Source: Micromonospora aurantiaca ATCC 27029 (GTDB lineage: Bacteria; Actinomycetota; Actinomycetes; Mycobacteriales; Micromonosporaceae). From it: a stretch of DNA of 64,000 nt. A program made the translations under genes and the position numbers. Under the pieces are notes generated by a model. It saw only the letters and a list, made by a program, of their open reading frames with translations. It had not been told where the DNA came from and did no database searches. Positions 16,577 through 24,397 of this stretch are shown piece after piece (the stretch's first letter is position 1; each line of letters begins with the position of its first letter). Location: positions 1,054,001-1,118,000 of the forward strand of contig NC_014391.1 in the NCBI RefSeq assembly GCF_000145235.1, read 5' to 3'.

Positions 16577-17916
16577 GTCTGACCGACCGAACACCGGGGG
16601 CGGCGAGCGCCCCGGCCGGCCCGCCGGCGGGCGGGCGGCGTACCGGACCCACAGTCGCGGACGTGGTCCGCGCGGTCACCACCGGCGACCTGCCCGTCCG
16701 GGTCACCGGCTACGACGGCAGCGCGGTGGGCCCGGCCGACGCCGGGATCACCCTGGCGATCCGCACCGAGCGGGGCCTGTCCTACCTGCTCACCGCGCCG
16801 GGCGACCTGGGCATGGCCCGGGCCTACGTCAGCGGCGACCTGGCGCTGGAGGGCGTGCACCCGGGCGACCCGTACGAGGCGCTGCGGGTGATCAAGGACG
16901 AGGTGCCGCTGCGGATCCCGGCGATGAGCGAGGCGCTCGCGCTGGTCCGGGGCCTGGGCTGGGAACGGCTGCGCCCGCCGCCGCCCCCGCCGCAGGAGGC
17001 GGCGCCGCGCTGGCGGCGGCTGATGACCGGCCTGCGTCACTCGCGCATCCGGGACAGCACCGCGATCTCGCACCACTACGACGTGTCGAACGCCTTCTAC
17101 GAGAAGGTGCTCGGGCCGTCCATGACGTACACCTGCGCGGTCTTCCGCAGCCCCGGCGACACCCTGGAGGAGGCGCAGCGCAACAAGTACGACCTGGTCG
17201 CCGGCAAGCTGGCGCTCAAGCCGGGGATGCGGCTGCTGGACGTCGGCTGCGGCTGGGGCGGCATGGTCCGGCACGCGGCCCGCGAGTACGGCGTCAAGGC
17301 GCTCGGTGTGACGCTGTCGAAGGCGCAGGCCGACTGGGCGCGGGCCGCGATCGAGCGGGAAGGGCTGAGCGAGCTGGCCGAGGTGCGTCACCTGGACTAC
17401 CGGGACGCGCCGCGCGAGCAGTTCGACGCGATCTCCTCGATCGGCCTGACCGAGCACATCGGGGTGCGCAACTACCCGGCCTACTTCGGCGCGCTGCGCT
17501 CCCGGCTCAAGCCCGGCGGGCGGCTGCTGAACCACTGCATCACCCGGGCCGACAACCGGGCGCCGCACCGCTCCGGCGCGTTCATCGACAGGTACGTCTT
17601 CCCGGACGGTGAGCTGGCCGGTCCGGGCCGGCTGATCAGCGAGATCCACGACGCCGGGTTCGAGGTGCACCACGAGGAGAACCTGCGCCAGCACTACGCG
17701 CTGACGCTCGCCGGCTGGTGCCGCAACCTGGTCGAGCACTGGGACTTCTGCGTCGGCGAGGTCGGGCCGGGCACCGCGAAGGTGTGGGGGCTCTACATGG
17801 CCGGCTCCCGGCTGGCGTTCGAGCGCAACGGCATCCAGTTGCACCACGTGCTCGCCACGCACAACGGCCCGGAAGGGGTGAACGGGTACCCGCTGCGTCC
17901 GGACTGGACGCCCTGA
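16573..17916 (+). CDS. tmsB: Cyclopropane-fatty-acid-synthase-like methyltransferase, TmsB type
   Basis: A 447-residue SAM-dependent lipid methyltransferase. An N-terminal domain (about 1-150) typical of the tms branch precedes the CFA/CMAS core: ISHHYDVSNAFYEKVLGPSM, the SAM site LLDVGCGWGGMVRHAA, ISSIGLTEHIG with the bicarbonate-binding Glu region, and NHCITR. Expected role: transfers methylene from SAM to C10 of an unsaturated phospholipid acyl chain at the membrane. Its ATG overlaps the tmsA stop. A strong terminator follows, so the operon is just these two genes; no tmsC-like gene is visible. Confidence 0.83.
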   Translation: MSLTDRTPGAASAPAGPPAGGRRTGPTVADVVRAVTTGDLPVRVTGYDGSAVGPADAGITLAIRTERGLSYLLTAPGDLGMARAYVSGDLALEGVHPGDPYEALRVIKDEVPLRIPAMSEALALVRGLGWERLRPPPPPPQEAAPRWRRLMTGLRHSRIRDSTAISHHYDVSNAFYEKVLGPSMTYTCAVFRSPGDTLEEAQRNKYDLVAGKLALKPGMRLLDVGCGWGGMVRHAAREYGVKALGVTLSKAQADWARAAIEREGLSELAEVRHLDYRDAPREQFDAISSIGLTEHIGVRNYPAYFGALRSRLKPGGRLLNHCITRADNRAPHRSGAFIDRYVFPDGELAGPGRLISEIHDAGFEVHHEENLRQHYALTLAGWCRNLVEHWDFCVGEVGPGTAKVWGLYMAGSRLAFERNGIQLHHVLATHNGPEGVNGYPLRPDWTP

Positions 17917-17926
17917 CGCGACGTAC

Positions 17927-17963
17927 CGACGAAAGGCCGCGCGGACCGCGCGGCCTTTCGTCG
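17927..17963 (+). terminator. Terminator after tmsAB
   Basis: CGACGAAAGGCCGCGCG and CGCGCGGCCTTTCGTCG form a perfect 17-bp stem with a 3-base loop starting 11 bases after the tmsB stop codon. Confidence 0.85.
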
Positions 17964-17969
17964 AAGCTA

Positions 17970-17996
17970 TTGACAAAGAAGTTTTGTACGTACAAA
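17970..17996 (+). promoter_or_regulatory. Promoter with palindromic operator for the HTH/SRPBCC pair
   Basis: A TTGACA -35 element (17970-17975) is followed by the perfect 14-bp palindrome TTTGTACGTACAAA (17983-17996), in an AT-rich stretch unlike its surroundings. The HTH gene starts at 18008. A palindrome lying over the -10 region of a small regulator's own promoter suggests autorepression, relieved by its ligand; this is inference. Confidence 0.65.
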
Positions 17997-18007
17997 CTGA
18001 TTTTGCC

Positions 18008-18568
18008 ATGAGAGACGTCCTGTACCTGGAACAGCGCGAGCAGGCCGAAGTCCTGCTCAAGCCGCAGCGCATCGAGGTGCTGCGGCAACTCGCCGAGCCC
18101 CGCACCTGCACCGAGGTCGCGGCCCGGCTGGAGCAGACGCCGCAGCGCGTCTACTACCACGTCAAGCAGCTCGTCGCGGCCGGGCTGGCCGAGCAGGTGG
18201 CGCAGCGGCAGGTGCGCGGCATCACCGAGGGCATCTACCAGGCCGTCGCCCGGTCGTACTGGCTCTCGCCCCGCCTGGTCGGCCGCATCGGCGGCACCCG
18301 CCGGGCCCGCGACGAGCTGAGCCTGGGCTACCTGCTCGACCTCATGGAGGAGGTCCAGGCCGACATCGCGGCGCTCGACCGCACCGCCCCCGAACTGCCG
18401 TCCATCGGCGTCTCCGGCGAGATCCGGGTGCCCGCCGAGCGGCGGCAGGAGTTCCTGCACGACCTGCAGACGACGCTGCAGGACCTGTTCACGCGCTACG
18501 GCGGCGCCGAGGGAGACGCCTTCAAGCTCGCCGTGGCCTGCTACCCGAAAGGCGACACGCATGACTGA
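18008..18568 (+). CDS. ArsR-like winged-helix regulator
   Basis: A 186-residue regulator with an N-terminal winged helix (LLKPQRIEVLRQLAEPRTCT then TPQRVYYHVKQLVAAGL) and a C-terminal helical extension of about 100 residues. No metal-binding cysteine motif is present. It overlaps the following SRPBCC gene by 8 bases, the common ArsR-AHSA1 pairing in actinobacteria. Likely represses its own operon through the palindrome at 17983. Confidence 0.85.
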   Translation: MRDVLYLEQREQAEVLLKPQRIEVLRQLAEPRTCTEVAARLEQTPQRVYYHVKQLVAAGLAEQVAQRQVRGITEGIYQAVARSYWLSPRLVGRIGGTRRARDELSLGYLLDLMEEVQADIAALDRTAPELPSIGVSGEIRVPAERRQEFLHDLQTTLQDLFTRYGGAEGDAFKLAVACYPKGDTHD

Positions 18569-19388
18569 GCCGATGATCATCCGCGCCCGCCTCGCCGCCC
18601 CGGTGGCGACCGTCCGCCGCGCCCTGACCGACGCCGCCGAGCTGCGCGTCTGGCTGGCCGAGCACGCCGAGGTCGAGCTGCCCCGGCGGTACGAGTTCTG
18701 GGGCCGCTACACGCCCGAGGGCGACGCGCCACACCAGCGGCTGCTGCACGCCGACGACCGGACGCTGCGCTTCGCGTGGACGCTCGACGGGGTGGAGACC
18801 ACCACCGAGTTCGAGCTGGAGCCCGACGGCGACGCCACCGTACTCACGCTGCGGCAGAGCCACTTCAGCTTCGAGGAGGCGATGAGCGGCAGCAGCATCC
18901 GGGGCGTGCTCCAGACGTTCTGGTACCTGGCGATCGCCAACCTCAACGACCACCTCGACGGCCGGCCGCTGCTGCCGCGTACCGACTTCACCTCCGCCGA
19001 CCTGCGCGGCGAACTGCTGATCGACGCCCCGATGGACAAGGTGTGGACGTCGCTCACCGACTCCGAGCAGGCCGGCGCCTGGTTCGGCTACCCGATCGGC
19101 ATCGAGCCCTGGGAGGGCGGCCGGTACGCGATGGGCGGCTTCGACGCCGGTGAGGCCGCGAAGGTGTTCGACGTGACGCCGGGGCGGGCGCTGTCAATCG
19201 ACTGGGGACCGACCGGCGTGACCTCCTGGGAGCTGGACGAGTCCGAGGGCCGGACGAAGCTGACGTTCGTGCAGTCCGGCTTCGACGAGGGCAACCCGCC
19301 GTACGGCGCCTGGACCGGCATCGTCTCCGGGTTCGCCGAGCTGCGACGCTTCCACGAGGTGCCGGACTGGAAGCCCATCTGGCTGTAA
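18561..19388 (+). CDS. Two-domain SRPBCC (AHSA1-like) protein
   Basis: A 275-residue protein made of two START/SRPBCC-fold halves: residues 1-130 (IIRARLAAPVATVRRALTDA) and about 145-275 (ELLIDAPMDKVWTSLTDSEQ, FGYPIGIEPWEGGRYAMGGF). Such domains bind hydrophobic ligands or act as small co-chaperones; the ligand is unknown. Co-transcribed with the upstream regulator. The TAA stop codon overlaps the end of a 53-bp dispersed repeat. Confidence 0.85.
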   Translation: MTEPMIIRARLAAPVATVRRALTDAAELRVWLAEHAEVELPRRYEFWGRYTPEGDAPHQRLLHADDRTLRFAWTLDGVETTTEFELEPDGDATVLTLRQSHFSFEEAMSGSSIRGVLQTFWYLAIANLNDHLDGRPLLPRTDFTSADLRGELLIDAPMDKVWTSLTDSEQAGAWFGYPIGIEPWEGGRYAMGGFDAGEAAKVFDVTPGRALSIDWGPTGVTSWELDESEGRTKLTFVQSGFDEGNPPYGAWTGIVSGFAELRRFHEVPDWKPIWL

Positions 19389-19438
19389 GGAAGGGCCCCC
19401 TCTTAACGCCTCCGGTAGAGGAGGGGGCCCCTTTTAAC
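19387..19438 (-). repeat. 53-bp dispersed repeat, copy 1 (minus orientation)
   Basis: Read on the minus strand it starts GTTAAAAGGGGCCCC, has the core CTCTACCGGAGGCGTTAA and ends GGGCCCTTCCTT. Copies 2 (20093) and 3 (53396) match over the full length with few changes. The element contains two direct half-units, each centred on GGGCCC, joined by a small CCTC/GAGG hairpin. Its outer end overlaps the TAA stop of the SRPBCC gene. Confidence 0.85.
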
Positions 19439-19466
19439 ACGGGCGCTGGCTGGGTAATGCCGGGCG

Positions 19467-19700
19467 ATGTTCTTCATCTTCGGGCTGCGGACCAAGGTCG
19501 TCCGGTCCGGCGTCGTCACCGCTGTCTGCCGCAACTGCGGCAACCAGGCCGCCCAGGTGATCACCCGCCGGGTCACCAAGTTCAGCCTCTTCTTCATCCC
19601 GCTGATCCCGCTGCGCACCCGGTACGGGCAGCAGTGCACGTTCTGCGGCGCCCAGTACGACATCTCCCGCGCCGAGGCCGAGCGCCTCCCGGTCGGCTGA
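19467..19700 (+). CDS. Small zinc-ribbon protein
   Basis: A 77-residue protein with two CxxC knuckles (VCRNCGNQ and CTFCGAQYD) enclosing a hydrophobic strand (SLFFIPLIPL), matching the zinc-ribbon family of short actinobacterial proteins that begin MFFIFG. It probably binds one zinc ion; function is unknown. Stands alone between two repeats. Confidence 0.8.
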   Translation: MFFIFGLRTKVVRSGVVTAVCRNCGNQAAQVITRRVTKFSLFFIPLIPLRTRYGQQCTFCGAQYDISRAEAERLPVG

Positions 19701-19703
19701 CCG

Positions 19704-20085
19704 GTGACCCGCTTCCTCTGCTGGCTGATCGGCCGGCAGCCCGCCACTCCGATCGCCCCGCCGGTGCACACCGCTGCCCGTCCACCCTGCACGCCCGGGC
19801 GCCGGCACCGCCGCCGGCGTCGTCCGGTGGCGGGAGCGCAGTCCCCGCGCTCGCCCTGGAACCGCTCCGCCGACCGCTGACGGGGTGGCCCGACCGCGGC
19901 ATCGAACCGGAGAACCATCGCGAGCTGCTCGCTCAGTGCTGCACCGGCCGCCGGCCGCCCGAGCCGACCTGCTGCGCGTCGTCGAGCCCCTCGACCGGGA
20001 ATTCCGTCGCCGTACCGTGCCGGTGCCCTGGCCGGTCAACGACTGGGAGCGGGGCTGGGGGTGGCGACGCCTGAGGGAGATCTGA
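19704..20085 (+). pseudogene. Remnant of a small gene broken by two frameshifts
   Basis: Three segments in three frames join into one plausible protein. GTG 19704 gives VTRFLCWLIGRQ and continues in the first frame. The second frame gives ALALEPLRRPLTGWPDRGIE and ENHRELLAQ. The third gives LHRPPAARADLLRVVEPLD and ends PWPVNDWERGWGWRRLREI at the TGA at 20083-20085. Each piece has normal high-GC codon use in its own frame. I do not recognise the family. Sequencing error is the main alternative to true decay. Confidence 0.5.
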
Positions 20086-20092
20086 CCGCCGT

Positions 20093-20145
20093 GTTAACAA
20101 GGGGCCCTTCCTCTACCGGAGGCGTTAACAAGGGGCCCTTCCTTA
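20093..20145 (+). repeat. 53-bp dispersed repeat, copy 2
   Basis: GTTAACAAGGGGCCCTTCCT occurs nearly twice in tandem, separated by CTACCGGAGGC. This is the cleanest copy of the family. It ends 11 bases before the ATG of the Cas4-like nuclease gene and so lies where its promoter or leader should be. Confidence 0.9.
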
Positions 20146-20156
20146 CACTTCATCGG

Positions 20157-21227
20157 ATGGAGGAGCGGCTGGCGCAGATCCGGGGTGGTGGGCCGCCCCG
20201 GCGGCACAACGCCCGTACCATCGCCGCGTTGACCGGCAACCCCGGCTGCACCCGCCGCGCCGTGCTGGACAGCGCGGGCGCGGACAAGCCGGCGCTCGCC
20301 GAGCGGCTCGGCTTCCCGGCCCGGTTCGGGCAGTCCCGTTTCGCGATCACCCGGGGCAACGCGTTCGAGGCGCAGGTCAAGGCCGACGGCGGGGCGGAAC
20401 TGCTGCGCCTGGTCGCGGAGCGGCTCGGCGTACCGGTGCCGGAGGCCGCGACCTGGACCGACCTCGGCGCCGACGACGACCGGCCGGAACGGTCCCGGGC
20501 GGCGCTGACCGCGAGCGGCGACGGCCCGGCGCTGTTCGACCACCCGCTGCTCGGCCTGGACGTGGCCGGCACCCGGGTGCACCTGGAACCGGACCTGGTC
20601 GCCGCGCGGCTGGCCGGCCGGTTCCACGTCGTGGAGATCAAGTCGTTCCCGGTGATCGACGGGCAGGCCGACCCGGGCAAGGTCGCCGCCGCCGCGATCC
20701 AGTCCGCCGTCTACGTGCTGGCGCTGCGCGAGTTGCTCGCCGCCGAGGGACGCGACCCGGAGCTGGTGTCGCACGAGGTGGTGCTGGTCTGCCCGCGCGA
20801 CTTCGCCAACCAGCCGGTGGCCAGCCTGCTCGACGTGCGCCGGCAACTGCTGGTGCTGCGCCGCCAACTGGCCCGGATGGCCCGGGTCGAGGAGTTGCTC
20901 GCCGCCGTACCGGCCGGCTTCACGGTCGACCCGGCGGCCGATCCGGCCACGCTCGCCGCCGCGCTGCACCAGGTGCCCGCGCGCTACGCACCCGACTGCC
21001 TGGCCGCCTGCGAGCTGGCGTACTTCTGCCGGCACGAGGCGCGCGGGCAGACCGGCGCGCTGGGCCGGCCGGTCCGTGAGGCGCTGGGCGGCGTCGAGGA
21101 CGTCGCCGACGTGCTGGCGCTCGCCGAGGGCGTAACCGCGCCCGAGCCGGAGCAGGCGGAGGCCGCCGCGCTGCTGCGGGCCGCCGCGCGCCTGCGCGCC
21201 GACGCCCTCGCCGGACACCCCGCGTGA
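20157..21227 (+). CDS. Cas4/RecB-like PD-(D/E)XK nuclease with predicted Fe-S cluster
   Basis: A 356-residue protein. The nuclease core reads E71 (GNAFEAQV), D146 (HLEPDLV), E160-x-K162 (VVEIKSF) and Q182 (AIQSAVYVLAL), the Cas4/RecB order. One early cysteine (C31, GNPGCTRR) and three late ones (C281, C285, C291 in DCLAACELAYFCRHE) match the split four-Cys pattern that holds a [4Fe-4S] cluster in Cas4, AddB and Dna2. Expected to cut single-stranded or flap DNA. No cas genes are near. It overlaps the next gene by 4 bases and is directly preceded by a 53-bp repeat. Confidence 0.75.
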   Translation: MEERLAQIRGGGPPRRHNARTIAALTGNPGCTRRAVLDSAGADKPALAERLGFPARFGQSRFAITRGNAFEAQVKADGGAELLRLVAERLGVPVPEAATWTDLGADDDRPERSRAALTASGDGPALFDHPLLGLDVAGTRVHLEPDLVAARLAGRFHVVEIKSFPVIDGQADPGKVAAAAIQSAVYVLALRELLAAEGRDPELVSHEVVLVCPRDFANQPVASLLDVRRQLLVLRRQLARMARVEELLAAVPAGFTVDPAADPATLAAALHQVPARYAPDCLAACELAYFCRHEARGQTGALGRPVREALGGVEDVADVLALAEGVTAPEPEQAEAAALLRAAARLRADALAGHPA

Positions 21228-22729
21228 GTACGCTCCGCGCACTCGCCCGAGCCCAGGCGGTCGCCACCGGGCGGGCCCAGCCTGTCGCCACGGTCCGCCA
21301 CCTGCACCTGTCCGACCGGCCGCTGGTGCTGGTGCCGCTCGCGCTGGCCGGTGAGGCGAACGCCCCGCTGGCGGCGATGGTCGGCGCCGCGCCCGACGAG
21401 GCCCGGCTGCTCGTGGTGCCGCAGCCGCGCAACCGGGACCAGCGGTTCGCGTTCGCCGCCGAGCTGGCCGCGATCGTGCTGCCGTACCTGGACGAGTTCC
21501 GCGACCTGACCGAGGCGGTGCCGGTGGACCGGGGCCGCGACGTCCGCCACCGGTACGTCGACGCGCCGCAACTGCTGGTGCCGAACCCGGCCGGGATCAC
21601 GTTCCTGCGGCTGTTCGGCCGTTCCACCCGGTTCCGCCGTACCGACGGCGACTATCCGGTGCATCAGTCGGTGCCGCTGCTCGGCCGCTGGCTGACGTTC
21701 TTCGCCGAGCGTGCCGAGCAGCCCGGCTCGTCGGCGTTGCTGGCGCTCACCGAGGCGCTGACGTTGCACTGGGCGACCGGGCAGAGCGTGGTGGAGGACC
21801 TGCACCTGCCGGCGGTGCTGGGCTGGCTCGACCCGCCGGCCGGGCTGACCGGCGCCGAGGCGGCGGCCCGTGCCGAGGACCCGGCACACTGCCCGCCGGC
21901 CGGTCCGGCCACCGACCCGGACTTCGACAACCGCCGGCTCGCCCCGGCGATCGAGGCGTACACCCGGGCCGAGGACGACCCGGCGGCCCGCGCGGCCGCG
22001 TACGACGAGCTCGCCGGCCTGCTGCGCGACCAGCTCGCGCCCACCTGGGAGCTGATGTGGCGCGGCGTCGGGCTGTTGCGGGCGCTGTCGGCCGGCGCGC
22101 GGGTGGCGGGCCGGTGGGCCGGTGACCGGGACGCGTTCACCGCGCACGCCGAGCACGTCGACGCCGGGGGCGGCCCGCAGCCGCGGCGCGACGGCGCGGT
22201 GGCGGCGGCGCTGCGGTTGCAGCGGCTGGAACGGGCGTCGACCGCGTGGGCGGTGCAGCGCGCCTACGACGATCCGCTGGTGATGGCCGAGCACCGGCTG
22301 TCCGGGGAGGCGTTCGTCGGCGAGGTGACGCTCGCCGACCCGGCGCGGGTGGACGACTCCGGCAAGCGGCCGGTGCTGCGCCCGCGCATCCAGGTGGTCA
22401 CCACCGAGCCGGTGCCGATGCCGGTGGGCGCGACGCTGTACTCCCCGGCCCGCCCGGGGCAGAAGGCGAAGGTCGTGTTCGTGACGCCCGGTGCCGACGG
22501 CAAGACCGAGGTGGTGCTGGAACTGTCCGGCGGGATGGGCCGGGGGCTGACCGCGCCTCCGGGCAGCGTGCCCGAGGTGGGCGAGCGGATCTGCCTGACC
22601 AGTCTGTCCGACGGCTTCCTGCCGGGCGGCGCGTTCCCGGCGCCGGAGGAGACGCCGTGGACGCACGGCGGGCCGCCCGGCACGGCCGTCGCGCCGCAGG
22701 ACCCGGCTTCGGCGGAGGACTGGTCCTGA
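21224..22729 (+). CDS. Conserved hypothetical protein coupled to the Cas4-like nuclease
   Basis: A 501-residue soluble protein with no motif I can assign. It begins MSTLRALARAQAVATGRAQP; the C-terminal 130 residues look like a beta-rich domain (GEAFVGEVTLADP, VPMPVGATLYSPARPGQKA, ICLTSLSDGFLPGG). Its GTG start overlaps the stop of the nuclease gene, so the two are likely made together and may form a complex. Downstream gene is convergent. Confidence 0.65.
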   Translation: MSTLRALARAQAVATGRAQPVATVRHLHLSDRPLVLVPLALAGEANAPLAAMVGAAPDEARLLVVPQPRNRDQRFAFAAELAAIVLPYLDEFRDLTEAVPVDRGRDVRHRYVDAPQLLVPNPAGITFLRLFGRSTRFRRTDGDYPVHQSVPLLGRWLTFFAERAEQPGSSALLALTEALTLHWATGQSVVEDLHLPAVLGWLDPPAGLTGAEAAARAEDPAHCPPAGPATDPDFDNRRLAPAIEAYTRAEDDPAARAAAYDELAGLLRDQLAPTWELMWRGVGLLRALSAGARVAGRWAGDRDAFTAHAEHVDAGGGPQPRRDGAVAAALRLQRLERASTAWAVQRAYDDPLVMAEHRLSGEAFVGEVTLADPARVDDSGKRPVLRPRIQVVTTEPVPMPVGATLYSPARPGQKAKVVFVTPGADGKTEVVLELSGGMGRGLTAPPGSVPEVGERICLTSLSDGFLPGGAFPAPEETPWTHGGPPGTAVAPQDPASAEDWS

Positions 22730-22739
22730 CCCGCGCGGC

Positions 22740-23693
22740 TCAGCCCAGGGCGGCGAGAGCCGTCCGCGCCTCGGCCGCCGTCGGCCGGTCCGGGTCCGCC
22801 GCGAGCAGCGCCTCCAGGCTCCGGCGGTACGCGACGTCGCGCGCCCCGTCGGCCGGGCTCGCCAGGTCCGGGGTGACGCCGCAGCCCTCCCAGTTGGTGC
22901 CGCTCGCCGCGTGCACGGGCCGGGCCACCGGCACCGTCAGTTCCAGGTGCGGGTGCAGCCGGTGCCCGACGCGGGGATGCGCGCCGCCCCGGGTGGGCTC
23001 ACCGACCACTGTGGCCCGGCCGAACTGCTGAAGGTCGTACGCCAGTTCCTCGCCGCCGGAGAAGGTCGCCGGACCGGTGAGCACGTGGACCGGCTTCTCC
23101 GGCGCGTAGCGGGGGACCGGCAGCCAGGCGGCGCTCCAGAACTGGCGGGTGACGCCGGAGCGCTCGTGCATGGTGTGCAGGTGCGTCGGCTCGGCGAAGA
23201 ACCAGCCGCAGAGCAGCGCCACCCCGTCCGGGCTGCCGCCCTCGGTGCGGCGCAGGTCGAGCAGGAGCGCGTCGGTGCCGGCGAGCAGCCGCAGCGCGGC
23301 GGTCAGCGCGTCGCCAGCCAGGTCGGGCGGGAACACGTACGGCTGGATCTCCAGTAGCCCGACGTTTCCCGGCAGCCGTTGCACCCGGGTCACGCCGCCC
23401 ATGCCGAGCGCGGCGAGGCGCGCGAAGTGTTCCCCGGTCGGGTCGTCGGCCCTGTCGGACAGCGGCTGGTCGTGGTGCTTGAGCCGCAGGTGCAGGTCGC
23501 GGTTCGCCGACTGGAGGTCGGCGGTGACGAGCGCGCCGAGCGTGGCGGGGTCGCCCGCCCCGGCGTACGCCCCGGCGCGCAGGCGCTCGCGCAGGTGGCC
23601 GGCGACCCGGTCGGCGACGTCGGGCAGGACGTACTCGTCGGCCACCAGCGCGGCGGCCCGTTCGACGATGGCGGTGATCTGGTCCGGATCCAT
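22740..23693 (-). CDS. S41 family (C-terminal processing-like) peptidase
   Basis: A 317-residue S41-type serine protease. The N-terminal helical region (about 1-95, LVADEYVLPDVADRVAGHL) precedes the core, with LLLDLRRTEGGSPDGVALL and the catalytic site TFSGGEELAYDLQQFGRAT followed by VVGEPTRGGAHP. There is no signal peptide and no PDZ domain, as in the interphotoreceptor-retinoid-binding-protein-like subgroup. ATG 23693 has a GGGGA box. Divergent from an ArsR-type regulator with a shared operator region, which probably controls it. Confidence 0.85.
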   Translation of the reverse strand: MDPDQITAIVERAAALVADEYVLPDVADRVAGHLRERLRAGAYAGAGDPATLGALVTADLQSANRDLHLRLKHHDQPLSDRADDPTGEHFARLAALGMGGVTRVQRLPGNVGLLEIQPYVFPPDLAGDALTAALRLLAGTDALLLDLRRTEGGSPDGVALLCGWFFAEPTHLHTMHERSGVTRQFWSAAWLPVPRYAPEKPVHVLTGPATFSGGEELAYDLQQFGRATVVGEPTRGGAHPRVGHRLHPHLELTVPVARPVHAASGTNWEGCGVTPDLASPADGARDVAYRRSLEALLAADPDRPTAAEARTALAALG

Positions 23694-23735
23694 CGAGTCC
23701 CCGTTCTCGCGGTGGGGGAGAAGTAGAGCAGCCGG

Positions 23736-23766
23736 TTGACAAAGCGTCAAGAGAACTAGACGCTTT
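23736..23766 (+). promoter_or_regulatory. Promoter and operator between peptidase and ArsR genes
   Basis: TTGACA at 23736-23741 overlaps the left arm of the inverted repeat AAAGCGTC (23741-23748) / GACGCTTT (23759-23766), with a likely -10 inside the right arm. The GTG at 23771 is only 4 bases beyond, which implies a leaderless transcript and a repressor that blocks the core promoter. Confidence 0.6.
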
Positions 23767-23770
23767 CGCG

Positions 23771-24268
23771 GTGACCGACGATCCGCTGGAGATCCGCGAC
23801 CCGGCCCAGTTCAAGGCGCTGGCCCACCCGTTCCGGCACCGGCTGCTGTTCGCGCTCGGAGCCGGTCCCGCCACGCTCAGCCAGCTCGCCGCCCGTCTCG
23901 GCGCGGCGAAGGGCACGGTGGCCCACCATCTCGCGGTGCTGACCGAGGCCGGCATGGTCCGCCCGGCGCACAGCCGTCAGGTCCGGGGCGGCACCGAGCG
24001 CTACCACGAACGCACGTTCCGCCGGCTCGTCGGCGCCGACACCGACGCGGGCGCCACCGCCGCGCTGCTCGGGGCGTACGCCGAGGAACTCGCCGGTGAC
24101 CCCGACCCGCTCGTGCACCTGCGACACCTGCGGCTCACGCCGGCCCAGGCCCGGCGCCTGCGGTCCACGCTGGACGAACTCGTGGGCGAGGCCGAGGAGG
24201 CGCCGCCGGGGCAGCCGCGCTACGGCGTGCTGGTCTCCCTCTACCGGCACCCGCCTGCGGTCCGCTGA
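23771..24268 (+). CDS. ArsR-family regulator
   Basis: A 165-residue winged-helix regulator: FKALAHPFRHRLLFALGAGP, LSQLAARLGAAKGTVAHHLA and VLTEAGMVRPAHSRQVRGGT form the DNA-binding domain; the C-terminal 80 residues are helical. No metal-thiolate motif is visible. Divergent from the S41 peptidase; probably regulates both through the inverted repeat at 23741-23766. Confidence 0.85.
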   Translation: MTDDPLEIRDPAQFKALAHPFRHRLLFALGAGPATLSQLAARLGAAKGTVAHHLAVLTEAGMVRPAHSRQVRGGTERYHERTFRRLVGADTDAGATAALLGAYAEELAGDPDPLVHLRHLRLTPAQARRLRSTLDELVGEAEEAPPGQPRYGVLVSLYRHPPAVR

Positions 24269-24397
24269 CCGACAGTCGTCGACTCTGGCGGCAGTCCCCG
24301 GCGCTGGCTAGGCTTGCGCCGTCCGTCGTCCGGTCCTCGTCGTCGAGGGTGCACGTCTGGAAGAGAGCCGGAGCGCATCGTTGTATCCCAGCACGAC

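Noticed and set aside
20157..21227. Remnant CRISPR-Cas locus
   Set aside because: Despite the Cas4-like nuclease there is no direct-repeat array and no other cas gene in the window.
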